Below, piece by piece: positions 26,176 through 34,260 of a stretch of DNA of 64,000 nucleotides. A model generated the notes under the pieces. It saw only the letters and a list, made by a program, of their open reading frames with translations, was not told the origin of the DNA and did not search any database. Positions within the stretch are counted from its first letter, which is position 1; each line of letters begins with the position of its first letter. Origin of the DNA: Burkholderiaceae bacterium (lineage in GTDB: Bacteria > Pseudomonadota > Gammaproteobacteria > Burkholderiales > Burkholderiaceae_C); assembly GCA_913776825.1 (NCBI GenBank), contig CAJYPV010000018.1, forward strand, positions 248,001 through 312,000, written 5' to 3'. Made by a program: the position numbers and the translations under genes.

Positions 26176-26931
26176 ATGAACATTCGTTCCGGCATGCCGT
26201 CGTCGGCGGCTTCATCTTCTTCGTCGTCCTCGTCTTCGTCTTCGTCTTTGCCTTCGTCGCCGTCGTCGTCGTCGCATTCAGCATCTCCGACCGCCGGCAC
26301 CGGCCGTCAACTGCTGCAGATGCTGCGTCCGGCGCTGGTCGGCTTCGTGCTGCTGAGCGCCGTCACCGGCCTGCTGTACCCGGGCGCGGTGACCGGCCTG
26401 GCCCAGCTCGTGTTTCCGAAGCAGGCGGCCGGCAGCCTGATCGAGCGGGACGGGCGGCTGATCGGCTCCGAGCTGATCGGCCAGAACTTCAGCGCGCCGC
26501 GCTACTTCTGGGGCCGTCCGTCGGCCACCGGGCCGATGGTCAACAACGGCGCCAATTCCAGCGGCTCCAACCGGGGTCCGACGAATCCGGCGCTGGTCGA
26601 CGAGGTGAAAAGCCGTGTCGAGGCGCTCAAGGCCGCCGATCCGGACAACCGCCTGCCGGTGCCGGTCGATCTGGTGAGCGCGTCGGCCAGCGGGCTGGAC
26701 CCGCACATCAGCATGGCCGCCGCGCGTTACCAGGCGGCTCGGGTCGCGCGTGAGCGCGGCCTGCCGCTGGAGACGGTGCAGCGGCTGATCCGGGCCCACA
26801 CGGAAGCGCGCGATCTGGCGGTGCTCGGCGAGCCTCGGGTGCATGTGCTGCGCCTGAATCTGGCGCTGGACCGCGAGCCCGGCCAGAAGGCCGTGGCGCC
26901 CGCGCCTGCGCCCGCCGCCTCGGCCGGCTGA
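26176..26931 (+). CDS. kdpC: KdpC with poly-Ser N-terminal extension
   Basis: A 251-residue protein; KdpC is the single-span periplasmic subunit of KdpFABC. The family part starts near residue 49 ([20 protein letters not shown]) and continues with [16 protein letters not shown] and [21 protein letters not shown], as in other KdpC. The first 48 residues hold a run of ten serines, encoded by TCN repeats near 26,212-26,280. AAGGAATC precedes the ATG at 26,176, whereas the ATG at 26,320 has no such site, so the extension is kept. Extra residues at the C-terminus are Ala/Pro-rich. Confidence 0.95.
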   Translation: MNIRSGMPSSAASSSSSSSSSSSSLPSSPSSSSHSASPTAGTGRQLLQMLRPALVGFVLLSAVTGLLYPGAVTGLAQLVFPKQAAGSLIERDGRLIGSELIGQNFSAPRYFWGRPSATGPMVNNGANSSGSNRGPTNPALVDEVKSRVEALKAADPDNRLPVPVDLVSASASGLDPHISMAAARYQAARVARERGLPLETVQRLIRAHTEARDLAVLGEPRVHVLRLNLALDREPGQKAVAPAPAPAASAG

Positions 26932-27116
26932 TCGCCGACCGGCGCCTTCCATGCCGCGTTCCGGGCGACGCCACCCCTCGGTGCGCGTCGACGGTGGCGT
27001 CGTCACGTCCGATGGCGGCGCACAGCCCGCCACCGCTGCCATCGCCGCAGCGACCGGGCGGCCCCGCTTCGCTTTCCGGCGTTCAACGCCGACTTCTTCT
27101 GTTCCTCATTCCCATC

Positions 27117-28004
27117 ATGAAAATTCGCCTTCTGACCCTGTTCCTCATCAGCGCCGTTCAGCTTCACACGGCCGCCCGCGCGCAGACGGCGTCGTCCGGC
27201 GATGTCGACACCGCTGCCGCCGCCAGCCCGTCGGCTGCCGCGACCGCTGCCGCGCCCTCCGCGCTGAGCCTGACGGGCAACCTGGGCTTCGTCAGCGATT
27301 ACCGCTTCCGTGGCATCAGCCAGACCTGGAAGCGCCCGGCGGTGCAAGCGGGGCTGGATCTGACGCATGCGAGCGGGTGGTATCTGGGGGCTTGGGGCTC
27401 CAACGTCTCGGGCAACAGCTACAACAACGGTGCCGGGCTGGAGATGGACGTCTATGGCGGCGTCAAGCTGCCGGTGAGCGAGGGCCTGACGCTCGATCTG
27501 GGCGCGCTGGCCTATCTCTATCCCGGCGCGCGCATGAACCGCGCGCCGGGGCAGCCCAGCGGCGACCGGTACGACAACGTCGATCTGTATGCGGGGCTGA
27601 GCGCGGGCGCGTTCTCGGCCAAGCTGTCGATCGCAGCGACGGACTATTTCGGTCTCGACAGCGACACCGCCAGCTACGCCTATTTCAGCAGCCTGCCGGC
27701 GAAGGGCGCCACGAAGGGCAGCGCCTATCTCGACCTGAACTACGGGGTCGAGCTGGGGCAGGGCATCACGGCGTCGCTGCATCTGGGACATCTGTGGATG
27801 CGTCGCTACGGCGAGCTGTCCTATACCGACTGGAAGCTCGGGCTGAGCAAGTCCTTCGATCAACTGGGCGGGCTGACGGTGTCGGCCGCGGTCGTCGGCA
27901 CCGATGCCGATCGCGCCTATTACCAGGCCGGCGATTCGGCGGGTCAACGCGCCAAGCGGCTGGGCGAGACCGGCCTGGTGCTGAGCGTGTCGCGCAGCTT
28001 CTGA
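27117..28004 (+). CDS. TorF-family putative porin
   Basis: A 295-residue outer-membrane protein. MKIRLLTLFLISAVQLHTAA with ARAQ gives a signal peptide; an Ala-rich linker follows, then the family signature LGFVSDYRFRGISQTWKRPA and repeated amphipathic strands (GWYLGAWGSNVSGNSYNNGA, LSLGLSKSF-like ends) to a C-terminal aromatic VSRSF, the outer-membrane insertion signal. The ATG at 27,117 is at the signal peptide; an upstream in-frame start would add an unlikely leader. It sits between kdpC and kdpD on the same strand, suggesting co-regulation by potassium limitation and a role in K+ entry across the outer membrane (inference). Confidence 0.85.
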   Translation: MKIRLLTLFLISAVQLHTAARAQTASSGDVDTAAAASPSAAATAAAPSALSLTGNLGFVSDYRFRGISQTWKRPAVQAGLDLTHASGWYLGAWGSNVSGNSYNNGAGLEMDVYGGVKLPVSEGLTLDLGALAYLYPGARMNRAPGQPSGDRYDNVDLYAGLSAGAFSAKLSIAATDYFGLDSDTASYAYFSSLPAKGATKGSAYLDLNYGVELGQGITASLHLGHLWMRRYGELSYTDWKLGLSKSFDQLGGLTVSAAVVGTDADRAYYQAGDSAGQRAKRLGETGLVLSVSRSF

Positions 28005-28100
28005 GCCCGGAACGCGCGGCATCACGTCCGCGAGTTGCCAGGCGACCGGCGACCGGCGACGACCGGCCGCCGTGGCCTCACCTGAAGAGACAATGATCCG

Positions 28101-30848
28101 ATGACCGTGTCCGACGACCGCCCCGATCCCGATGCCTTGCTGGCGCAGTTGCGCCAGCAGGCGCAGGCCGAGTCGCGTGGCCGTTTGCGCATCTATTTCG
28201 GCGCGTCGGCCGGCGTGGGCAAAACCTTCGCCATGCTGCAGGCGGCGCGTCACGCGATGACGCAGGGCAGGGAGCCGCTGGTCGGCGTGGTGGAAACCCA
28301 CGGACGCAGCGACACGGCGGCCTTGCTGGAGGGCCTGCCGCGCCTGGCGCTCAAGTCGCTGCCGTATCGCGGGCAGACCTTGTCGGAGTTCGACCTGGAC
28401 GGCGCGCTGGCGCAGCTCAAGGGTCAGCCGGACGCGCTGATCCTGGTGGACGAGCTGGCGCATTCGAATGTGGCGGGGTCGCGTCATCCCAAGCGCTGGC
28501 AGGATGTGGAGGAGCTGCTGGCCAATGGCATCAGCGTGCACACCACGCTCAATGTCCAGCATCTGGAGAGCCTGAATGATGTCGTCGGCGGCATCACCGG
28601 CGTGCGGGTGCAGGAGACATTGCCGGACACCTTCTTCGACCGCGCGGATGAGGTGGTGCTGGTGGACACGCCGGCCGATGAGCTGCTCAGCCGGCTCAAG
28701 GCCGGCAAGGTCTACCAGGGCGCTCAGGCGGAACGGGCGGGGCAGCACTTCTTCCGCAAGGGCAATCTGATCGCGTTGCGCGAACTCGCTTTGCGGCGCA
28801 CCGCCGATCGGGTCGAAGAGGATGTCCAGGCCTGGCGCAGCAATGAAAGGATCGCGCAGGTCTGGAAGACCGAGGCCGGCATCCTGTGCGCCATCGGTCC
28901 CGGCGACGATGCGGAAAGCGTGGTGCGCAGCGCCGCCCAGCTGGCGCAGCAACTGGCGGTGAGCTGGCATGCGGTCTATGTGGAGACGCCGGCGCTGCAT
29001 CGCTTGCCGGACGCCCGGCGCGAAAGCATCTTGCGGGTGGTGCGGCTGGCGCAGGACCTGGGCGCCAGCTCCGCCGTGCTGCCCGGCCAGGATCCGGCGC
29101 AGACGCTGGCGCAGTACGCGCGCGAGCACAACCTCTCCAAAGTGCTGATGGGACGCGCGGCGTCGCCGCGCCGACGCTGGCGCCGCCGCACGCTGGCGGC
29201 GCAACTGGCGCAGGCCGGTCCCGAGCTGGATCTGATCCAGGTCGGCGCTTCGGCGACCGCGCGGGTCAAGCCGCTGCCGGGCGGGCCGCGGGTCACGGCG
29301 GCGCCGGGGCGCTACCTGTGGACCACGCTCAGTTGCGTGGGGATGGCGCTGCTGTGCTGGCCGCTGTCGCATCGCATCGCCACCGACAACATCGTGATGC
29401 TGTTCCTGCTGGGCGTGGTCGGCATCGCGATGCGCTGGGGGCGCGGGCCGGCGGTGCTGGCCAGCTTTCTGAGCGTCGCCCTGTTCGATTTCTTCTTCGT
29501 CGCGCCGCGCTTGAGCCTGGCGGTCAGTGATGTGCAGTACCTGATCACCTTCGGCGTGATGTTGGCGGTGGGTCTGGTGACCGGTCAGTTGACGGCCGGC
29601 CTGCGTTATGAAGCGCGGGTGTCGGCGGATCGGGAGGCGAGGGCGCGTGGCCTGTTCGAGCTGACCCGCGAGCTGGCCGGCGCGCTGCAGGTGGAGCAGG
29701 TGCTGGGCATCGCGGAGCAGCAACTGGCGCAGCAGTTTGGCGGTCGCGCGGTGCTGTTCGTGCTTGACGAGCAGGAGCAATTGCAGGCCTCGCCCGCCGC
29801 GACGGTCGGGCCGCTGAGCGAGCAGCCGGATGCCGGCACCGCGCGCTGGGCGCTGGACCATGAACAGGCGGCGGGGCTGGGCACCGACACGCTGCCGGGC
29901 AGCCATTGGTTCTATCTGCCGCTGCGTGCGCCGATGCGCAGCCGCGGGGTGCTGGCGCTGCGGCCGGGTGAGGCGGGCGCCCTCTGGCTGCCGGAGCGCC
30001 GGGCGCAACTGGACACGGCGGCGCGCATCGTGGGCCAGGCGCTGGAGCGGGTGCATTACGTGGCGGTGGCGCAGGGTGCGCTGCTGCAGATCGAATCCGA
30101 GCGGCTGCGCAATTCGCTGTTGTCGGCGCTGTCGCATGACCTGCGCACGCCGTTGGCGGCCTTGCAGGGTCTGGCCGAGACCCTGGCCCAACGGCCGGGT
30201 CTGGCGGCGGAGGTCGCGCAGGAGGCGGAGGCGATCCGGCAGCAATCGATGCGCATCCATGCGATGGTGCACAACCTGCTGGACATGGCGCGGCTGCAAA
30301 GCGGTGCGCTGACCTTGCGGCGGCAATGGCAGCCGATCGATGAAGTGGTCGGCAGCAGCCTGCAGCTGATGGGGCCGGTGCTGACGCGGCATCGGGTCCG
30401 GCTGGACGTGCCGGCGGCCCTGCCGATGGTGGAGCTGGATGCGAGTTTGATCGAGCGGGTGCTGGCCAATCTGCTGGAGAACGCGGCCAAGTACACGCCG
30501 CCGGGCAGCGAGATCCGCATCGAGGCGCGGGTGCACGGCCGCGAGATGTGGCTGTCGGTCGAGGACAACGGGCCCGGTCTGCCGGTGGGGCGCGAGGAAG
30601 CGCTGTTCGAGAAGTTCACCCGTGGCCACAGCGAGTCCCCGTTGCCGGGCGTGGGGCTGGGGCTGGCGATCTGCCGTGCCATCATGCAGGCGCATGGCGG
30701 CCGGATCTGGGCCGAGCGCGCCGCGCCCGAGGGGGGCGCGCGCTTCAGCCTGGCGCTGCCGCTGGGCGAGCCGCCGGAGGTGCCGACCTTCGATGAGGAT
30801 GAGCGCACCGGCGCCTCGCCTGGAGGCGCGATGCGTCCATTCGAATGA
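28101..30848 (+). CDS. kdpD: KdpD, potassium-responsive sensor kinase
   Basis: A 915-residue membrane sensor kinase. Order: KdpD N-terminal domain with Walker A FGASAGVGKTFAML near residue 32-45 and a DEL-HSN motif, a USP-like domain (about 250-375), four short membrane spans (ILWTTLSCVGMALLCWPLSH-type region, about 410-500), a GAF domain, then HisKA with His679 in SALSHDLRTPLAALQG and HATPase motifs NLLENAAKYTPPG and GVGLGLAICRAIM. KdpD senses K+ limitation and ionic strength and phosphorylates KdpE, encoded 58 bp downstream. Length fits the family. Confidence 0.97.
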   Translation: MTVSDDRPDPDALLAQLRQQAQAESRGRLRIYFGASAGVGKTFAMLQAARHAMTQGREPLVGVVETHGRSDTAALLEGLPRLALKSLPYRGQTLSEFDLDGALAQLKGQPDALILVDELAHSNVAGSRHPKRWQDVEELLANGISVHTTLNVQHLESLNDVVGGITGVRVQETLPDTFFDRADEVVLVDTPADELLSRLKAGKVYQGAQAERAGQHFFRKGNLIALRELALRRTADRVEEDVQAWRSNERIAQVWKTEAGILCAIGPGDDAESVVRSAAQLAQQLAVSWHAVYVETPALHRLPDARRESILRVVRLAQDLGASSAVLPGQDPAQTLAQYAREHNLSKVLMGRAASPRRRWRRRTLAAQLAQAGPELDLIQVGASATARVKPLPGGPRVTAAPGRYLWTTLSCVGMALLCWPLSHRIATDNIVMLFLLGVVGIAMRWGRGPAVLASFLSVALFDFFFVAPRLSLAVSDVQYLITFGVMLAVGLVTGQLTAGLRYEARVSADREARARGLFELTRELAGALQVEQVLGIAEQQLAQQFGGRAVLFVLDEQEQLQASPAATVGPLSEQPDAGTARWALDHEQAAGLGTDTLPGSHWFYLPLRAPMRSRGVLALRPGEAGALWLPERRAQLDTAARIVGQALERVHYVAVAQGALLQIESERLRNSLLSALSHDLRTPLAALQGLAETLAQRPGLAAEVAQEAEAIRQQSMRIHAMVHNLLDMARLQSGALTLRRQWQPIDEVVGSSLQLMGPVLTRHRVRLDVPAALPMVELDASLIERVLANLLENAAKYTPPGSEIRIEARVHGREMWLSVEDNGPGLPVGREEALFEKFTRGHSESPLPGVGLGLAICRAIMQAHGGRIWAERAAPEGGARFSLALPLGEPPEVPTFDEDERTGASPGGAMRPFE

Positions 30849-30906
30849 GCGGCCGGGGCCGCGCACGCAAGATGAATCGATCTGAGACTTTGCTGGAGGC
30901 GTCGCC

Positions 30907-31602
30907 GTGAGCGATCCGCAACCGACCGCGTTGATCGTGGAGGACGAGCCCAACATCCGCCGCTTCGTGCGCCAGGCGCTGGAGGCCGAGGGCTGGCTGG
31001 TGCACGAGACCGGCACCTTGCGCCAGGGCCTGATCGATGCCGGCACCCGGCGGCCGGATCTCGTCATCCTGGATCTGGGTCTGCCGGACGGGGATGGCCA
31101 GGATTTCCTGCAGGATTTGCGGGCCTGGTCCGCGGTGCCGGTCATCGTGCTGTCGGCCCGCACGGCCGAGGACGACAAGATCGCCGCGCTCGACCTTGGC
31201 GCCGACGACTACCTGAGCAAGCCGTTCGGCGTGGGCGAATTGATGGCGCGCGTCCGGGTGGCGCTGCGCCGCAGCCAGTCCCGTGCCAGCGAGCAGCAGG
31301 CCCCGGTGTTTCGCTTCGGCGAGGTCGAGGTCGACCTGGCAGCGCGCCGTGTGCGCCGCGGCGGAGAGGACGTGCATCTCACGCCCATCGAATACCGCCT
31401 GCTCAGCCACCTGATCGGCAATGCCGGCAAGGTGCTCACGCACCGCCAACTGCTCAAAGCGGTCTGGGGCCCGGCGCATGTGGAGCAGAACCACTATCTG
31501 CGCGTCTACATGGGCAATCTGCGCCAGAAGCTGGAGGCGGAGCCGGCAAGTCCGAAGTATTTGTTGACGGAGACGGCGGTGGGGTATCGGTTGATGGGGT
31601 GA
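30907..31602 (+). CDS. kdpE: KdpE, OmpR-type response regulator of kdp
   Basis: A 231-residue regulator. The receiver has the acidic pair in LIVEDEPNIRRFV, phosphoacceptor Asp56 in LVILDLGLPDGDG, and Lys in DDYLSKPFG. The C-terminal winged helix shows HLTPIEYRLLSHLI and the recognition region NHYLRVYMGNLRQKLE. It activates the kdp operon when phosphorylated by KdpD. GGAGGCGTCGCC precedes the start. An inverted repeat follows the stop. Confidence 0.97.
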   Translation: MSDPQPTALIVEDEPNIRRFVRQALEAEGWLVHETGTLRQGLIDAGTRRPDLVILDLGLPDGDGQDFLQDLRAWSAVPVIVLSARTAEDDKIAALDLGADDYLSKPFGVGELMARVRVALRRSQSRASEQQAPVFRFGEVEVDLAARRVRRGGEDVHLTPIEYRLLSHLIGNAGKVLTHRQLLKAVWGPAHVEQNHYLRVYMGNLRQKLEAEPASPKYLLTETAVGYRLMG

Positions 31603-31607
31603 GGGCG

Positions 31608-31626
31608 GACCACCGCTGCGGTGGTC
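31608..31626 (+). terminator. Hairpin downstream of kdpE
   Basis: GACCACCGC and GCGGTGGTC form a perfect 9-bp inverted repeat with one base between, followed by TTCGCC. It lies 6 bp after the kdpE stop, between convergent genes; the T-tract is weak, so it is a probable rather than certain terminator. Confidence 0.5.
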
Positions 31627-31669
31627 TTCGCCTCCCGCGCCAGGGGTCGACACCCCGGCTTGACCGTGG

Positions 31670-32401
31670 TTACCCGCCGAGGCGTCGCCCTCCGGCGCTT
31701 TCCCGCATCAACGACGCGATCCATGCGCCGTAGAGCCGGTCCGCCGCCACCCGAACCCTCGCCAGACGTTCCGGCAGCGCCGCCAGCATCTCTTCTTCCG
31801 TCTGAACGGTCGGCATCCCGCGCAGCGCGGCGAGCTCGTCGCGGCCGTGGCCGCACCAGGCGCGCAGGCTGTCCTCGGTGATCTCCAAGTGGCTCTGCAA
31901 ACCGACGTGCGGCCCGATGGCGAAGCCCTTGTTCAGGCAGTGGCTGCCGAACAGCGTCCGCCTGGCACCGGCCGGGATCTGAAAGCTGTCATGGTGCCAA
32001 TTGAAGCTCAGCAGCCGGTCGCGGCCGCCGAAGCTCGCCCGCGCGGCCGGGGTGATCCACAGCTCGCGCCAGCCGATGTCCGGACGCGGCTGGCGGGTCA
32101 CGGTGGCGCCCAGGGTGCGCGCCAGCTGTTGGGCGCCGAAACAGTGACCCAGCACCGGACGATCCAGGCGCAGGGCGTCGGCGATCAGCGCGCGCTCGGC
32201 GGCCATCCAGGGGCGGTCGTCCAGCACGCTGTCGTCGCTGCCCAGCACCACCAGACCGCTGAAGGACGACATCCCGAGCGGGAACCGGTCGCCCAGGTCA
32301 CGGCGCATCAGACAGACCGGCACCTCCCGGGACTGCAAACACTGGAGCAGGTAGCCCGGCCCTTGCGCAGGCTGGTGCTGGACGATCAACACGGGTTTCA
32401 T
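31670..32401 (-). CDS. Class I glutamine amidotransferase-like protein
   Basis: A 243-residue soluble protein. The nucleophile elbow is VLGHCFGAQQLA with Cys87; a later QSHLEIT holds a His and Glu that fit the triad of class I glutamine amidotransferases, where QFHPE is more usual. Related GuaA-like proteins release ammonia from glutamine or act on gamma-glutamyl compounds; the specific substrate is unknown. The ATG at 32,401 starts right at the first strand (KPVLIVQHQP). It converges on kdpE and is divergent from moaE. Confidence 0.85.
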   Translation of the reverse strand: MKPVLIVQHQPAQGPGYLLQCLQSREVPVCLMRRDLGDRFPLGMSSFSGLVVLGSDDSVLDDRPWMAAERALIADALRLDRPVLGHCFGAQQLARTLGATVTRQPRPDIGWRELWITPAARASFGGRDRLLSFNWHHDSFQIPAGARRTLFGSHCLNKGFAIGPHVGLQSHLEITEDSLRAWCGHGRDELAALRGMPTVQTEEEMLAALPERLARVRVAADRLYGAWIASLMRESAGGRRLGG

Positions 32402-32582
32402 AGACGGGCGCGCCTTCAGCGAAACGCGCAAAGCTGAGAGACCTCCACGCTATCGAGCGGCATCTCAAGACGGTCGCAAGACATTGGCGACCGATCTCAA
32501 GGCCTTCTCAAGACCCCGCCACCGGGCGTTTCAGCGTGCGCCATGCGGCAGCCGGACGCGCCATCCATTGCACAATCGCCGG

Positions 32583-33068
32583 ATGACTGCCATGCCCCGC
32601 GTCCGCATCCAGACCGATGATTTCGACCTCAGCGCCGAGACCCTGTCCCTGCGCGCCGATGACGGCGGCGTGGGTGCAGTCGTCAGCTTTGTCGGCACCG
32701 TGCGCGATGGCGCGGATGGCACGCCCGTCAGCCTGATGGAGCTGGAGCATTACCCCGGCATGACCGAGTCCGCCATCGAGGCGATGGTCGACCAGGCGAT
32801 GCAGCGCTTCGATATCCGCGGCGCGCGGGTCATCCATCGCGTGGGCGCGCTGGCGCCGCGCGATCAGATCGTGCTGGTGCTGGTCAGCTCGCGGCATCGG
32901 GGACAGGCGTTCCAGGCCTGCGAGTTCCTGATGGACTATTTGAAAACCCAGGCCCCGTTCTGGAAGAAGGAACACGGCGCCGACGGCGCCCGATGGGTCG
33001 ATGCCCGGGTCGCCGACGACGAGGCGCTCGCGCGCTGGGGCATTCAGGCAGAGGGCAACGGCGTATGA
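32583..33068 (+). CDS. moaE: Molybdopterin synthase catalytic subunit MoaE
   Basis: A 161-residue protein that joins MoaD-thiocarboxylate sulfur to precursor Z in molybdenum cofactor synthesis. MoaE hallmarks: VVSFVGTVRD, LELEHYPGMTE-like MELEHYPGMTESAI, RVIHRVGALAPRDQIVLVLV, SSRHRGQAFQACEFLMDYLK and the active-site lysines in PFWKKEHG. Start may be 32,583 or the ATG three codons later; both are plausible. The stop overlaps the crcB start (ATGA). No other moa gene is in the window. Confidence 0.95.
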   Translation: MTAMPRVRIQTDDFDLSAETLSLRADDGGVGAVVSFVGTVRDGADGTPVSLMELEHYPGMTESAIEAMVDQAMQRFDIRGARVIHRVGALAPRDQIVLVLVSSRHRGQAFQACEFLMDYLKTQAPFWKKEHGADGARWVDARVADDEALARWGIQAEGNGV

Positions 33069-33445
33069 ACTGGCTGCAAGTGGCGGCAGTGTCCGTGGGC
33101 GCCTCCGGCGGGGCGCTGGCCCGCTGGGGCGCAGGACTGTGGCTCAACACCAAATGGGCGGGATTTCCGCTCGGCACGCTGGCGGTGAACCTGGTCGGCG
33201 GCTTCCTGATCGGCACCGCGCTGGAATGGTTCGGTCGCCATCCGGATGACCTGCTCAAGCTGTTGCTGGTCACCGGCTTCCTCGGCGGACTGACCACTTT
33301 CTCGTCCTTCTCCGGCGAGTCACTCTCCCTGCTGCAACGCGGCGAGGTGCTGATGGCCGCCACGCATTCGGTCGCCCATGTGCTGGGCTCGCTGCTGGCG
33401 GCCGCGCTCGGCATGCGCCTGATGCAGGCGCTGCTGGCCGGCTGA
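33065..33445 (+). CDS. crcB: CrcB/Fluc fluoride ion channel
   Basis: A 126-residue inner-membrane protein with four hydrophobic segments. Family motifs: SVGASGGALARWGAG, GTLAVNLVGGFLIGT and GFLGGLTTFSSFSGE, the latter two lining the fluoride pore. CrcB dimers export fluoride and protect the cell. It overlaps moaE by four bases, so it is co-translated; no fluoride riboswitch is seen directly upstream. Confidence 0.95.
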   Translation: MNWLQVAAVSVGASGGALARWGAGLWLNTKWAGFPLGTLAVNLVGGFLIGTALEWFGRHPDDLLKLLLVTGFLGGLTTFSSFSGESLSLLQRGEVLMAATHSVAHVLGSLLAAALGMRLMQALLAG

Positions 33446-33579
33446 ACCCCCCACGGTCGGAGCGCGATCCGCTCTTCAGGTTGACCGTTCTCAGCGCAGG
33501 CCCGCGCAGCCCGGAACGGGTCGGAACCCGGCCAAAGATCGTCCGCACCCATCGGCTCCTTGTTCACCAGGAGACTCCG

Positions 33580-34236
33580 ATGAGCTTCAACTCGACCGAT
33601 CAAGCCGCCATCCGCCGTCCGAAGGCGCCGCGGCGAACCCCGTCCCTCATGGCCGGTCCGAAGGCCGGGCATCAGGCGATGGCGGGGATCCTGTCGGTCG
33701 TCGCGCCTGGCGTCAGCCCGAGCGCTGTCGCCACCACCGCTTCATGGCCAGCGCCAGCGCCTGTTGCCGCGCCGGCGCCCGGGAAGACCACCGCGCGCCA
33801 CGTCGCGGCGCCGGCCCTGTCCCGACGGCGCGTCAGCCGGTATGCGGCGGCTCTGGTGGGTGCGCTGTTCGTCGGCGTCAGCCATGCGCAATACGTCGGC
33901 CCGACGCGGCTGACGCTGCGCACCGTCAAGCAGGTCATGGATCAGGGCCGGGATGAAGAGCCTGTCCGCCTGCGGGGTCGGCTGGTCTCGCACGAGGGAG
34001 GCGACCACTACACCTTCGCCGATGCCAGCGGACGCGTGAATGTGGAGATCGACGCCCTGCTGTTTCCCGCCGGTCGACCGATCGATGACAAGCAATGGGT
34101 CGAAATCACCGGGGAACTGGACCGCAGCCTCTCTGGCGTCAAGGTCGATGTGAAGACGATGGACCTGCTGAAGGATCCCCGCGCCAGCGCCGCTGCGGCA
34201 TCGACGTCGCATGAGGCCCCACGGACCAAGCGCTGA
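33580..34236 (+). CDS. YgiW/YdeI-family OB-fold stress protein with long leader
   Basis: A 218-residue protein. The C-terminal part has a periplasmic OB-fold (BOF) of the YgiW/YdeI type: LRTVKQVMDQGRDEEPVRLR, GGDHYTFADASGRVNVEID, KQWVEITGELDR and VKVDVKTMDLL. It is preceded by a hydrophobic signal-like segment RYAAALVGALFVGVSHAQYV. About 85 residues of Ala/Pro-rich, low-complexity sequence come before that. AGGAGA precedes the ATG at 33,580, which supports the long form, though a shorter start near the signal segment would make a more usual protein. Family members help tolerate stress and cationic peptides. Confidence 0.75.
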   Translation: MSFNSTDQAAIRRPKAPRRTPSLMAGPKAGHQAMAGILSVVAPGVSPSAVATTASWPAPAPVAAPAPGKTTARHVAAPALSRRRVSRYAAALVGALFVGVSHAQYVGPTRLTLRTVKQVMDQGRDEEPVRLRGRLVSHEGGDHYTFADASGRVNVEIDALLFPAGRPIDDKQWVEITGELDRSLSGVKVDVKTMDLLKDPRASAAAASTSHEAPRTKR

Positions 34237-34260
34237 CGGACGGCGGCGAGGCGCGCCCGC

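Noticed and set aside
27003..31178. A 1,391-codon open frame on the minus strand across the TorF, kdpD and kdpE genes
   Set aside because: It is antisense to well-supported genes; its His/Arg/Gln-rich translation is typical of GC-rich shadow frames.
33001..33064. Fluoride riboswitch before crcB
   Set aside because: crcB begins inside the moaE stop and the preceding bases are moaE coding sequence; no crcB-motif RNA pattern was recognised upstream of moaE either.
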